This document shows, one piece after another, positions 8,315 to 16,897 of a stretch of 64,000 nt of DNA. This stretch comes from Rhizobium sp. Root1334 (GTDB lineage Bacteria > Pseudomonadota > Alphaproteobacteria > Rhizobiales > Rhizobiaceae). The number at the start of each line of letters is the position of its first letter. The first letter of the stretch is position 1. The stretch is taken from positions 63,687 to 127,686 of the forward strand of contig NZ_LMEY01000023.1 in assembly GCF_001426665.1 (NCBI RefSeq), given 5' to 3'. The notes under the pieces are model-generated. The model saw only the letters and a program-made list of their open reading frames with translations. It searched no databases and was not told where the DNA came from. The translations under genes and the position numbers were made by a program.

Positions 8315-9136
8315 TTACTGGCTTTGCGTCTGGCTCTGGCCCTGCTGCTCCACCGTCACGGAAACCTTCAACGCTTCGCTCGACGAACCATGCACCAGGC
8401 CGGAAATCGGTGCTGCGTCGCGATAATCCAGGCCGCAAGCGATGCGAACGTAGCGGTCGTCGGGGCACATCTTGTTGGCGGCGTCGAAGCCGACCCAGCC
8501 GAGGCCGTTGAGGTGCACTTCGGCCCAGGCATGGCTTGCCGTCTGTTCAGGCTGGTCTTGCATCATCAGATACCCCGACACATAGCGGGCCGGCAGACCC
8601 AGCGTGCGGGCAGCGGCGATCATGATATGGGCGTGATCCTGACAGACGCCGCTCTTTTGCAACAGAGCCTGTTCCGCTGTGGTCTCCGTTCCGGTTTCGC
8701 CCTGCCGGTATTCGACAAGCTCGTGGATCTTTCCCATCAGGGCGTGCATTCTGGCAAGATCGGTATCGCCATCCATGGCCTTGGCAAGGTTGCGGATCGG
8801 TTTTGCCATCTTCGTCAATGGCGTTTCGCGCAGATAGAGCCAGAGTGGGGCATAGGCCTGATGCGCGCCGTAGACGCCGGCCTTGTCCTCGGTCTCCACT
8901 TCGCCGGAAGCGACAACGCGGATGAAGGTCTGGTCGCCGTTGACACTGACGAGATTGACGCGGTTGCCGAAATGGTCGTCATAGCCGACCTCCATCTTGG
9001 CGCCCTCGACGGATGTTTCCCAGCTGATCACGCTCTGGCCGGGCTGCGACAACGGTGTCAGGCGCAAGCGTTGCAGGGAATACTGTACGGGCTCGGCATA
9101 GGTATATTCGGTGGTGTGACTGATTTTCAGACGCAT
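8315..9136 (-). CDS. Transglutaminase-like cysteine protease-fold protein
   Basis: This 273-residue protein has an N-terminal beta-strand domain (MRLKISHTTEYTYAEPV) followed by a transglutaminase-core domain. The catalytic triad is visible as Cys in SGVCQDHAHIM, His in TASHAWAEV and Asp in VGFDAAN. It is the last gene of a three-gene set with an alpha-E protein and a circularly permuted ATP-grasp protein. Comparative genomics has proposed that this set makes or trims peptide-type amide bonds. The natural substrate is unknown. The Gln/Ser-rich tail (QQGQSQTQSQ) is low complexity. No signal peptide is seen, so it should be cytoplasmic. Confidence 0.9.
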   Translation of the reverse strand: MRLKISHTTEYTYAEPVQYSLQRLRLTPLSQPGQSVISWETSVEGAKMEVGYDDHFGNRVNLVSVNGDQTFIRVVASGEVETEDKAGVYGAHQAYAPLWLYLRETPLTKMAKPIRNLAKAMDGDTDLARMHALMGKIHELVEYRQGETGTETTAEQALLQKSGVCQDHAHIMIAAARTLGLPARYVSGYLMMQDQPEQTASHAWAEVHLNGLGWVGFDAANKMCPDDRYVRIACGLDYRDAAPISGLVHGSSSEALKVSVTVEQQGQSQTQSQ

Positions 9137-9157
9137 TGATTGCTCCCCATCCGAATC

Positions 9158-10096
9158 TCAGTTGAACCGGTAGCCGTTGGAGATTTCCTCTCCGAGGCGG
9201 TTGTTATGGCTGATGAAATTCTCGATATACTCGTGCAGGCCTTGATCCATCACGTCCTTGATCGAATGGTTGCGCAGCGACGACAGCGTTTCCTCCGCTG
9301 TCGCATGGGCCGCGTGGGCTTCCCCATATTCACGTGCCAGATAGCCGAGATTGCTGACGATCTTGTCATAACAATAGGCAAGCGAACGGGGCATGCGGCC
9401 ATTGAGGATGAGGAAGTCGGCGATGTTGGATGGCTTGTATTCCGCCTCATAGACCCAGCCATAGGAGCGGTGCGCCGAAACCGAGCGCAGGATCGATTCC
9501 CATTGCACGTTATCGATCGACGAGCCGACCTGCGACACCGCCGGAAGCAGGACGTAGTATTTCACATCGAGAATGCGGGCTGTGTTGTCGGCCCGTTCGA
9601 TGAAGGTACCGATGCGGGAGAAGTTGAAAATCTCGTTGCGCAGCATCGTTCCGTGGAACGCGCCGCGAATGAGGCCGGTCATGCGCTTGATGCCGTCGAT
9701 GACTTCGGGAAGGTCGGCCGGCTTGATACGCCGGGCGAGGGTGGATTTGAGGTTGAGCCAGCATTCGTTGGTGGCTTCCCAGGTCTCCCGCGTCAGCGCG
9801 GTGCGCACCATACGGGCATTGTTGCGGCCGGTGTCGATACAAGACATGACGCTCGACGGATTGGCCTTGTCGCGCAGCAGGAAATCGATGGCGTCGGCGC
9901 TGGTCAGGTTTGGATAGAGTTCGTCGTAGATGTCGCGGACACCGGAGCTTTGCAGCACGCCGTCCCAATCGTCTTCGGTCGCCTCCGAGCGGGTCAGCGA
10001 CATGCGCAGGCCGGCGTCGATCAGCCGGGCGCTGTTTTCGGCCCGTTCGATATAGCGGAACATCCAGTAGAGGCCGTTTGCGGTTCTTCCAAGCAT
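9158..10096 (-). CDS. Alpha-E domain protein
   Basis: This 312-residue, mostly helical protein has the start MLGRTANGLYWMFRYIERAE, the signature of the alpha-E domain (DUF403). It starts 6 bases after the ATP-grasp stop, and the transglutaminase gene follows after 21 bases, so all three are co-transcribed. The domain has no proven chemistry. Its invariant partnership with ATP-grasp and transglutaminase genes suggests a shared peptide-ligation or modification complex. Confidence 0.92.
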   Translation of the reverse strand: MLGRTANGLYWMFRYIERAENSARLIDAGLRMSLTRSEATEDDWDGVLQSSGVRDIYDELYPNLTSADAIDFLLRDKANPSSVMSCIDTGRNNARMVRTALTRETWEATNECWLNLKSTLARRIKPADLPEVIDGIKRMTGLIRGAFHGTMLRNEIFNFSRIGTFIERADNTARILDVKYYVLLPAVSQVGSSIDNVQWESILRSVSAHRSYGWVYEAEYKPSNIADFLILNGRMPRSLAYCYDKIVSNLGYLAREYGEAHAAHATAEETLSSLRNHSIKDVMDQGLHEYIENFISHNNRLGEEISNGYRFN

Positions 10097-10102
10097 GTGG
10101 TG

Positions 10103-11512
10103 TCAGTCCTCCAGAACCCAGGTATCCTTGGTGCCGCCGCCCTGGCTGGAATTCACCACCAGCGATCCGGCCTTCAAAGCCACGCGGGTGAGCCCGCCCG
10201 GAATGATCTGCACCTTGTCGGAAACGAGGACGTAAGGGCGGAGATCCACATGGCGTGGAGCGATGCCCTTATTGACGAGGATCGGCACTGTCGAAAGTGA
10301 AAGTGTCGGCTGGGCGATGTAGTTGGCTGGCCGCGCCTTGAGCTTTTCGGCAAACAGCGTGCGCTCCTTCTTCGATGCGGTTGGCCCGACCAGCATCCCA
10401 TAACCGCCGGAGCCGTGGACCTCCTTGACGACAAGATCGGCGAGGTTTTCCAGCACGTATTTCAGGCTGTCGGCCTCCGAGCAGCGCCAGGTCGGAACGT
10501 TCTCGAGCAGCGCCTTGCGGCCGGTATAGAACTCGACGATCTCGGGCATGTAGGAATAGATCGCCTTGTCGTCGCAGATGCCGGTGCCCGGCGCATTGGC
10601 GATGGTGATATTGCCGGCGCGGTAGACATCCATGATGCCGGGGATGCCGAGCGCCGATTCTGGCTTGAAGGTTAGCGGATCGAGATAGTCGTCGTCGACG
10701 CGGCGGTAGAGCACGTCGATCGCCTCGTAGCCGCGTGTGGTGCGCATCTTCACCTTGCCGTCGATGACACGCAGGTCCGAGCCCTCGACCAGTTCGACAC
10801 CCATCATGTCGGCAAGGAAGGCATGTTCATAATAGGCCGAGTTGTAGATGCCGGGGGTGAGGACGGCGACACGCGGCTTGCCCTCGCAGCCGGGAGGGGC
10901 AAGCGACGCCAGCGAGTGGCGCAGCAGATAAGGATAGTTCTCGACGGGGCGGACGCGGTTCTGATGGAAGAGTTCCGGGAACATCTGCATCATCGTCTCG
11001 CGGTTTTCCAGCATGTAGCTGACACCGGAGGGGGTGCGGGCATTGTCTTCCAGCACATAGAACTGGTCTTCGCCGGTGCGAACGATATCCGTGCCGACGA
11101 TATGGGTATAAACGCCGCCCGGCGGGCGGAAGCCGATCATCTGCGGCAGGAAGGCGACGTTGCGCTCGATCAGTTCGCGCGGTACGCGGCCCGCCTTGAT
11201 GATTTCCTGCTTGTGGTAGATGTCATCGAGAAAGGCGTTGAGGGCGATGACCCGCTGCTCGATGCCCTGAGCGAGCTTTCGCCATTCACGGCCGGAAATG
11301 ATACGCGGGATCAGATCGAAGGGGATGAGCTTTTCGGAACTGTCTGCGTGCCCGTAGACCGCGAAGGTGATGCCCGTCTTGCGGAATATGTTTTCCGCCT
11401 CCCGCGATTTGGCGATCAGGCGGGCCTTGTCCTGGGCGGCGTACCAATCATTGTAAGTCGAGTAAGGCTGGCGCGGGCTGTTGTCCGCATTCATCATTTC
11501 GTCAAATGCCAA
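10103..11512 (-). CDS. Circularly permuted ATP-grasp type 2 protein
   Basis: This 469-residue protein belongs to the circularly permuted ATP-grasp family and is predicted to form amide bonds by an acyl-phosphate route. Conserved stretches include DLIPRIISGREW, a VLEDNARTPSGVSYMLENR acidic block and a VVKEVHGSGGYGMLVGP glycine loop. The start is TTG (11510-11512, read as MAFDEM), with AGGGG 8 nt upstream and agreement with family N-termini. The in-frame ATG further upstream would add 21 residues containing no family match. First gene of the ATP-grasp / alpha-E / transglutaminase operon. Confidence 0.9.
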   Translation of the reverse strand: MAFDEMMNADNSPRQPYSTYNDWYAAQDKARLIAKSREAENIFRKTGITFAVYGHADSSEKLIPFDLIPRIISGREWRKLAQGIEQRVIALNAFLDDIYHKQEIIKAGRVPRELIERNVAFLPQMIGFRPPGGVYTHIVGTDIVRTGEDQFYVLEDNARTPSGVSYMLENRETMMQMFPELFHQNRVRPVENYPYLLRHSLASLAPPGCEGKPRVAVLTPGIYNSAYYEHAFLADMMGVELVEGSDLRVIDGKVKMRTTRGYEAIDVLYRRVDDDYLDPLTFKPESALGIPGIMDVYRAGNITIANAPGTGICDDKAIYSYMPEIVEFYTGRKALLENVPTWRCSEADSLKYVLENLADLVVKEVHGSGGYGMLVGPTASKKERTLFAEKLKARPANYIAQPTLSLSTVPILVNKGIAPRHVDLRPYVLVSDKVQIIPGGLTRVALKAGSLVVNSSQGGGTKDTWVLED

Positions 11513-11854
11513 CGGTGTGTCCCCTTTTTTGTCATTTGAGACCAACAACAGGGGCAATGCAAGAAGCATGCTCAAAAGAAATTCAGGCGGGGGATCGCTG
11601 CTTTTTTAGGCTAATGACGGGGCGCCTGCATCGGCCTGCCACCAGTTTCATCATGTTTTTGCATAAACGTTGCCAAGCCATTCCATTCTGGTCTCGAGAT
11701 GGAAGCCGGATGCTTGTCGAGTGCCTGATTTTTGTGCGGCCAAAAGATCGCGATCCTGCCGCTGCTGAAGATAAACATCAGGAATATTGCTTTGACCATC
11801 ACAGGAAGCGGCCCTATCGCAGTCGGCGACGCAAAGATTGCCTCTGGAGTTCGC
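11513..11854. other. Divergent intergenic region, no gene seen
   Basis: These 342 bases separate the ATP-grasp operon (minus) from a DMT transporter (plus). They hold the AGGGG ribosome site of the ATP-grasp gene at the left end and a TGGAG site for the transporter at the right end. The two promoters must lie here, but no -35/-10 pair stands out. Open frames in it have no coding character I can support. Confidence 0.6.
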
Positions 11855-12745
11855 ATGACCCTCGACCGCTTGGCACCCGCCATATTCGTACTGCTCTGGT
11901 CGACGGGATGGGTGATGGCGAAATATGCCGACATCTATGCCGATCCGCTGACATTCTTGGTGATGCGTTACATCCTCGCCACGCTGCTGTTCGTCGGCTT
12001 CTGTCTAGTCACCGGAGCCAAGTGGCCGAAGACATGGGCGGCAGCCGGACACGCAGTCGTCTCCGGCATCTTCCTGCACGGGCTTTACCTGGGGGCTGTC
12101 TGGTGGGCGATCGGGCAGGGCGTGCCGGCCGCGATTTCCGGCATCATTGCCGGCCTGCAGCCGTTGATGACGGCGGCGGTGGCGCCGGTCCTGATTGGCG
12201 AAAATCTGTCTGGTCAGCAGAGGCTCGGTTTGACACTCGGCTTCCTCGGGATTGCGCTGGCCGTCATTCCCAAGGTTCTGGCGATCGATACCGGCATGAC
12301 ACCGATCCATCTGTTCCCTGTCATCGTCAATGTCATCGGCATGGCGGCTGTGACCTACGGCACGATCTACCAGAAACGCCATCTTCAGTCGGGAGACATC
12401 CGCTCGACCGCGGCGCTGCAATATGTCGGGGCGCTGATCGTCACGGTGCCTGCCGCGTTTCTGTTGGAGGACATGCGGGTCATCTGGAGCGTGCAGCTGT
12501 TTGCCGCTCTTGCCTGGGCGGTGCTTGGCCTGTCGATGGGGGCAATCGCCTTGCTGCTCTATCTTATCCGGCGTGGTCAGGTCTCGAAAGCCGCTTCGCT
12601 GATCTATCTGGTCCCACCGCTCGCAGCGTTACAAGCCTGGTTGCTGTTTGATGAAGCGCTGACATTGCCGATGATCATCGGGACGGTCATTGCGGTGGCC
12701 GGTGTTTATCTCACCAACCGCAAGCCGGCAGCGGTTCCGGCATAA
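11855..12745 (+). CDS. DMT-superfamily (EamA) transporter
   Basis: This 296-residue inner-membrane protein has ten predicted helices in two EamA repeats (first repeat near LLWSTGWVMAKYAD, second near AVLGLSMGAIALLLYLIRRG). The ATG at 11855 is chosen for the TGGAG site 5-6 nt upstream and for starting just before helix 1; longer upstream frames have no family character. The substrate is unknown. It is monocistronic, with a terminator directly after the stop. Confidence 0.87.
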   Translation: MTLDRLAPAIFVLLWSTGWVMAKYADIYADPLTFLVMRYILATLLFVGFCLVTGAKWPKTWAAAGHAVVSGIFLHGLYLGAVWWAIGQGVPAAISGIIAGLQPLMTAAVAPVLIGENLSGQQRLGLTLGFLGIALAVIPKVLAIDTGMTPIHLFPVIVNVIGMAAVTYGTIYQKRHLQSGDIRSTAALQYVGALIVTVPAAFLLEDMRVIWSVQLFAALAWAVLGLSMGAIALLLYLIRRGQVSKAASLIYLVPPLAALQAWLLFDEALTLPMIIGTVIAVAGVYLTNRKPAAVPA

Positions 12746-12749
12746 AAAA

Positions 12750-12772
12750 AACGGCGGGTCCAGCCCGCCGTT
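12750..12772. terminator. Terminator between DMT transporter and RNA helicase
   Basis: A 9-bp stem (AACGGCGGG / CCCGCCGTT) with a 5-nt loop follows the transporter stop. Read on the minus strand it is followed by eight T residues, so it is a strong terminator for the helicase and probably works weakly on plus as well. Confidence 0.88.
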
Positions 12773-12801
12773 CTTCATTTCAATTCACTATCGCGAAAAG
12801 C

Positions 12802-14358
12802 TTATGCCTCGTCGCGGCGCGGGGCAGCGTTGGTACGCTTGCGCTGTCCCTGGGAGCCGGCGCCGCCTTCGCGGCTCTGGCCACCGGCGGCATTGCCGCC
12901 GCCATGGTTGCGGTTGCGCCATTCGCCCTGCTTGTGGCCGGGGCGTCCATTGCGGTTGCCGCCCGGACGCTTGGCAAGAGCATTTTCATGGGCTGCCTGT
13001 GCGGCCGGACCCTGGCCCTTGCGGTGCGGCTTTTTCGGCGAGGCGTTGTCGCCAGCCAAGAGATCGTCACCGGCAAACGGGCTTGGAGCCGTGCGCTCAG
13101 CGCGATGAACGTTGTCGCTGCCACCCTGCGGGCGCGGACGGCGTTCGTTGTGGCCGTTGCCGGCCGGACGTGCGGCGTTGCGGGCACCGTTGCCACCGCG
13201 GGCACCCTTCGGGCGGGCGCGGTCGGCCGGAACTTCACCGCTGGCGACAGCAATATCGATCTTCATCAGGCGTTCGATATCGCGCAGCAGGCGGATTTCA
13301 TCCGGCGAGCAGAAGGCGATGGCGATACCGTCGCGGCCGGCGCGGGCCGTACGGCCGATCCGGTGAACGTAGGCATCCGGCACTTCCGGCAGGTCATAGT
13401 TGTAGACGTGGGTGACGCCCGGAATGTCGATGCCGCGGGCCGCAACGTCGGTTGCAACGAGAACGCGGGTGTCGCCATCACGGAAGGCCTTCAAGGCGCG
13501 CTCGCGCTGGCCCTGGCTCTTGTTGCCGTGAATGGAGGCAACGGAGAAGCCGACATGTTCCAGATGCTTCATCAGCTTTTCGGCGCCATGTTTGGTGCGC
13601 GAAAAGACCATGGCGCGGCCATCGGGATTTTCGGTCAGGGTCTTCTTGAGGATTTCGGTCTTCTGGCTGGCGCCCTGAACGAAGTGCACATACTGCTCGA
13701 CCTTGTCGGCAGCCTTGCCCGGAGGCGAAACTTCGACGCGCTTCGGCGTGCTCAGATATTCGGCCGCGAGATCGGCAATGGCCTTCGGCATGGTGGCCGA
13801 AAACAAGAGCGTCTGGCGGTTCTTCGGCACCAGCTTGGAAATCTTGCGCAGGTCGTGGATGAAGCCGAGGTCGAGCATCTGGTCGGCTTCGTCAAGCACG
13901 AGGTAGCGTGCCTGTGTCAGCGTCACGGCCTTGCGGGCAACCAGATCGAGAAGGCGGCCAGGGGTCGCGACAAGGATGTCGACGCCGCGGGCGAGCTGTT
14001 CGGACTGCTTGTTGATCGAGGCGCCGCCAACGACCAGACCGATCTTGATCGGGGTCTTCTTGACGAAGTCCTTCAGGTTGGCGGCGATCTGGTTCACCAG
14101 TTCGCGGGTCGGGGCGAGCACGAGCGCGCGGATGTTGCGCGGATCGGGACGCTTGCCGTCGGCCATCATCTTTTCGATCATCGGCAGGCCGAATGCGGCC
14201 GTCTTGCCGGTGCCGGTCTGGGCAAGACCGATCAGGTCATGGCCTTCCATGACAAGCGGAATGGATTCGGCCTGAATCGGTGTCGGCGTTTCGAACCCGA
14301 GGGAGGCGAGGGTCGAAAGCACGTGCTCGGAGAGGCCAAGGTCTTTGAAAGTGGTCAA
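12802..14358 (-). CDS. DEAD-box RNA helicase (RhlE-like)
   Basis: This 518-residue ATP-dependent RNA helicase remodels RNA, probably in ribosome assembly or cold response. Motifs in order: Q motif (GFETPTPIQ), I (AQTGTGKT), Ia (PTRELVNQ), II (VLDEADQML), III (SAT), V (VATDVAARGID) and VI (HRIGRTARAG). Residues after about 380 are a basic Arg/Gly/Asn-rich tail, typical of RNA-contacting extensions. The start is TTG (LTTFKDLGLSEH) at 14356-14358, with AAAGG about 7 nt upstream; the in-frame ATG 150 bases upstream gives a non-family extension. The 299 bases upstream hold only its leader and promoter. Confidence 0.92.
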   Translation of the reverse strand: MTTFKDLGLSEHVLSTLASLGFETPTPIQAESIPLVMEGHDLIGLAQTGTGKTAAFGLPMIEKMMADGKRPDPRNIRALVLAPTRELVNQIAANLKDFVKKTPIKIGLVVGGASINKQSEQLARGVDILVATPGRLLDLVARKAVTLTQARYLVLDEADQMLDLGFIHDLRKISKLVPKNRQTLLFSATMPKAIADLAAEYLSTPKRVEVSPPGKAADKVEQYVHFVQGASQKTEILKKTLTENPDGRAMVFSRTKHGAEKLMKHLEHVGFSVASIHGNKSQGQRERALKAFRDGDTRVLVATDVAARGIDIPGVTHVYNYDLPEVPDAYVHRIGRTARAGRDGIAIAFCSPDEIRLLRDIERLMKIDIAVASGEVPADRARPKGARGGNGARNAARPAGNGHNERRPRPQGGSDNVHRAERTAPSPFAGDDLLAGDNASPKKPHRKGQGPAAQAAHENALAKRPGGNRNGRPGHKQGEWRNRNHGGGNAAGGQSREGGAGSQGQRKRTNAAPRRDEA

Positions 14359-14657
14359 TGTAGTACCTTTTCGGGGCGCAAAACGAGATTTGCCGGAACT
14401 GCACCATGCGGTTCCGGTTTCGCTTCGCGTCAAGAACCCCGCGTGATTTGGGAACTTGTGGGTTGATTCTGCTGTCTGCGCTGCATCCTGCCGCGTTTGG
14501 CAGGACATTCTGTGTTGCGCTTATCCTTCGTTACGGATCGTTGAGATCCCGCAGGGCTCGCTCACGCGGCGGCCGGAAGGTGACGCTGGGCCTCATGTCG
14601 TTGTTTTGCCGCGAAAAGTCAAGGGATAGTTTTTGCAGCTGCGAAGAGACCGGCGGA

Positions 14658-15758
14658 TCACGGCATGGCCAGCTGGAAATCCCCGCCAGCGAGCACCGTG
14701 CCGTTGACGAGAATTTCCACGCGGTGGCTACCGGGATAATATTGCCGCGTGGTGATGGCGCGAATCGCATGCTGGCGTGTCATGATGACAGTTTCGCCGG
14801 GAGCGAGCACGAGGCTTTTCCACTTGAAGACTTTTGGGGCAAGGCTGCCATTGGCTTTGCGATGATGGACGGCATAGTCGATCATCACCTGTTGCGGTGC
14901 CGGCCCCTCATTGGCGATGGCGAGCTTGAAGGCGAGGGCATTGCCGAAGACCACCTGCGGGGTCTCTATCTCCATGGCCGCGCCGATGCCGGAAAGCGGC
15001 GCAAAGCCGAAATTCGACAATGCGGCCGCATGTCCCTTCTTCAAGAGCGTGCGCGAGGCATGCCGCAAAAGCTGCCGCCGCTCGGGGGAGGCCGTTTCGA
15101 TATGCTCACCGACGAAGGATGCGACCAAATCAGGATGATCCTTGGCGATGTCGTTCAGGCTGTTGGCAACGGAGCGGCGCACGTAATCCTCGGGATCATC
15201 CAGCAGCGTGGAGAGGATTGGCAGGATCGGTTGCGGATCACGCATCAGCGCCGGTAGACGAATCGCCCAGGGCAGGCGGGGCCGGGTACCCTCGCTTGCC
15301 AGCCGCCGAACATGATAGTTGCTGTCGGTGGTCCATGTGCTGATTGTTGCCAGGGCGCGTTCCTGCTCCGCGAGAATAAACGGCCGGATGCCGAACTCGG
15401 CGGTAAAATGCGGGGTCAGCTGTTTCAGCAACGCCAGGGACAGATCGAAATGGCCAAGGCCGTTTTGCGCTACGAACTGGCTGACGGGCAGCAGCGCCCA
15501 GCCTGTGATACCTGAGCGGCCCGATTGCGGCAGGCTCGCCGACAGGATTGCAGCGGCTGTTTCGAAATCATCGGGCAGGGTTTCCTCAAGCGCGTCACGT
15601 ATCTGCAGGGCGCGCTGCATCAATTCCAGCTGCTCCATATTCCGGCAGGCGATATCGACAAAGCGTACCCTGTCGAAACCAGTGGCGTTCGCGGCAATGT
15701 GCGTGGCCATCGTTTCGACGAGCGCCGGATGCAGAAGGTTTTTCAGTGGTTCAGCCAT
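14658..15758 (-). CDS. AlkC-like DNA alkylation repair glycosylase
   Basis: This 366-residue HEAT-like-repeat protein is a predicted 3-methyladenine-type DNA glycosylase. The block DPEDYVRRSVANSLNDIAKD is the hallmark of the AlkC branch. After about residue 250 the sequence becomes beta-rich (EIETPQVVFGNALAF and following), matching the C-terminal Ig-like domain present in AlkC proteins and absent from AlkD. The gene stands alone between the helicase and a stress-type promoter on the other strand. No LexA-like box was noted. Confidence 0.86.
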   Translation of the reverse strand: MAEPLKNLLHPALVETMATHIAANATGFDRVRFVDIACRNMEQLELMQRALQIRDALEETLPDDFETAAAILSASLPQSGRSGITGWALLPVSQFVAQNGLGHFDLSLALLKQLTPHFTAEFGIRPFILAEQERALATISTWTTDSNYHVRRLASEGTRPRLPWAIRLPALMRDPQPILPILSTLLDDPEDYVRRSVANSLNDIAKDHPDLVASFVGEHIETASPERRQLLRHASRTLLKKGHAAALSNFGFAPLSGIGAAMEIETPQVVFGNALAFKLAIANEGPAPQQVMIDYAVHHRKANGSLAPKVFKWKSLVLAPGETVIMTRQHAIRAITTRQYYPGSHRVEILVNGTVLAGGDFQLAMP

Positions 15759-15855
15759 GCCGTGTCCGTCCTGTGATTCCTATCAACCATAATGGCTGTT
15801 CTGCCGGGAGCGTAGGACGGTTTTTGGCAGTAGGATCGATCATCGGATTTTCTGC

Positions 15856-15881
15856 GGAACTATCCTTTTTTCCAATGCGTT
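15856..15881 (+). promoter_or_regulatory. Putative EcfG (RpoE2-type) promoter
   Basis: The sequence GGAAC - 17 nt - CGTT matches the general-stress ECF sigma consensus of alphaproteobacteria exactly. It points toward the host-attachment gene whose ATG is 108 bases downstream of the -10 element, in a gap with no other gene. Confidence 0.65.
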
Positions 15882-15989
15882 GATTCCATTGCGCGCCTCG
15901 CCATCCGGGAGGCGCGGCCGGTCTTCAGTCGCGGTGCCGCCGGTGCTGTGCCATGTGAATGCCGGGATACCACGCTCGAGGAGTGAACA

Positions 15990-16436
15990 ATGACCACCAC
16001 TTGGATTCTTGCTGCCGATGGAAATCAGGCCCGTCTTTTGAAGGGCGTGAATTTCCTCAAAGACGAACCCCAGAACCCCGAGCAGGAGATTTTTCAGATG
16101 GACACCAAGCGTGTCCAGGACATCATGGCGGACAAGCCTGGACGTAGTCATTCGTCGGTCGGACATGGCCGTTCGGCGATGGAGTACTCCAGCGATCCGG
16201 TCCGCGAGGAACAGCAGAAATTCACCGCCGACGTTGCCAGCAGGATCGACAGCTACGAACAGGAAGGTGCATTCGATCGTCTGGTCGTCTGTGCAGCGCC
16301 ACAGACGCTGGGGGACCTGCGGGGCATGCTTTCCACCGCGACACGGGCAAAGACCACGGCGGAGATCAGCAAGGACTACAGCAATCTACCAACGAAAAAG
16401 CTGATCTCGTCGGTGCGCGCTGCAATGTCAAACTGA
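15990..16436 (+). CDS. Host attachment family protein
   Basis: This 148-residue soluble protein belongs to the family named for proteins required for attachment to host cells (RNA release-factor-like baeRF fold). The N-terminus TTWILAADGNQARLL and the later block FDRLVVCAAPQTLGDLR are the family signatures. GAGGAG lies 5 nt before the ATG. It is single-copy here with its own terminator and an EcfG-like promoter upstream, so a stress or stationary-phase role is more likely than a dedicated adhesin role. The family name comes from Agrobacterium and the biochemical function is not established. Confidence 0.85.
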   Translation: MTTTWILAADGNQARLLKGVNFLKDEPQNPEQEIFQMDTKRVQDIMADKPGRSHSSVGHGRSAMEYSSDPVREEQQKFTADVASRIDSYEQEGAFDRLVVCAAPQTLGDLRGMLSTATRAKTTAEISKDYSNLPTKKLISSVRAAMSN

Positions 16437-16448
16437 TCGCAACGACAA

Positions 16449-16470
16449 GGGCAGGCAGCGATGCCTGCCC
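16449..16470. terminator. Terminator between convergent genes
   Basis: A perfect 9-bp stem (GGGCAGGCA / TGCCTGCCC) with a GCGA tetraloop sits 12 bases after the attachment gene. A short CTTTTT run appears nine bases later on plus. Confidence 0.8.
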
Positions 16471-16480
16471 CTTCGGCTTT

Positions 16481-16783
16481 TTAGTAGCACACACGGGTTC
16501 TGTACTGATCACCCCAACGATCCTGATGCCAGACAATGTGGCAACGAGGGTAATAGCCGCCGTACACATAATATGGGCGATAGGCAGGGGCATAATAGGC
16601 CGGAGGCGCATAATAGCGGGGTTGGCTGAGCGCTCCGCCGATGATGGCACCCCCGACAATGCCGGTGGCCAGTCCCGGCCAGAAGCGATCATGCGCAGTG
16701 GCCTCAGAGGCGGTGGCAATTGTGGCGCCCGCAATTGTCAAGGCAATCAGACCGGTGGAAATTGCTGTTCTCAACGAAAGCAT
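16481..16783 (-). CDS. Small exported Tyr/Pro-rich protein
   Basis: This 100-residue protein has a signal peptide over the first 30 residues (ending ASEATAHD). A glycine-zipper-like segment (GLATGIVGGAIIGGAL) may insert in or lie on a membrane. A Tyr/Pro/Ala-rich stretch follows, and the C-terminus has two cysteines (CHIVWHQDRWGDQYRTRVCY). The architecture resembles many short rhizobial envelope proteins; I cannot name a function. GGGAAC is the nearest ribosome site. Confidence 0.72.
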   Translation of the reverse strand: MLSLRTAISTGLIALTIAGATIATASEATAHDRFWPGLATGIVGGAIIGGALSQPRYYAPPAYYAPAYRPYYVYGGYYPRCHIVWHQDRWGDQYRTRVCY

Positions 16784-16897
16784 GGTCTTGTTCCCTATGT
16801 CCGGGCGATGGCCGCCGACCGGTCATGTCTTGCTCGAACAAGGATATTAATGCGCCGGAATGTGGCTTTGTTGCCTTAGATTTTCATTAAATTTCCG

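Noticed and set aside
9140-10300. 386-residue plus-strand open frame
   Set aside because: It lies opposite the alpha-E and ATP-grasp genes, whose motifs are unmistakable; codon bias of GC-rich genes keeps the opposite frame open.
12904-14466. 520-residue plus-strand open frame opposite the RNA helicase
   Set aside because: No recognisable domain, and it is fully explained by the helicase on minus.
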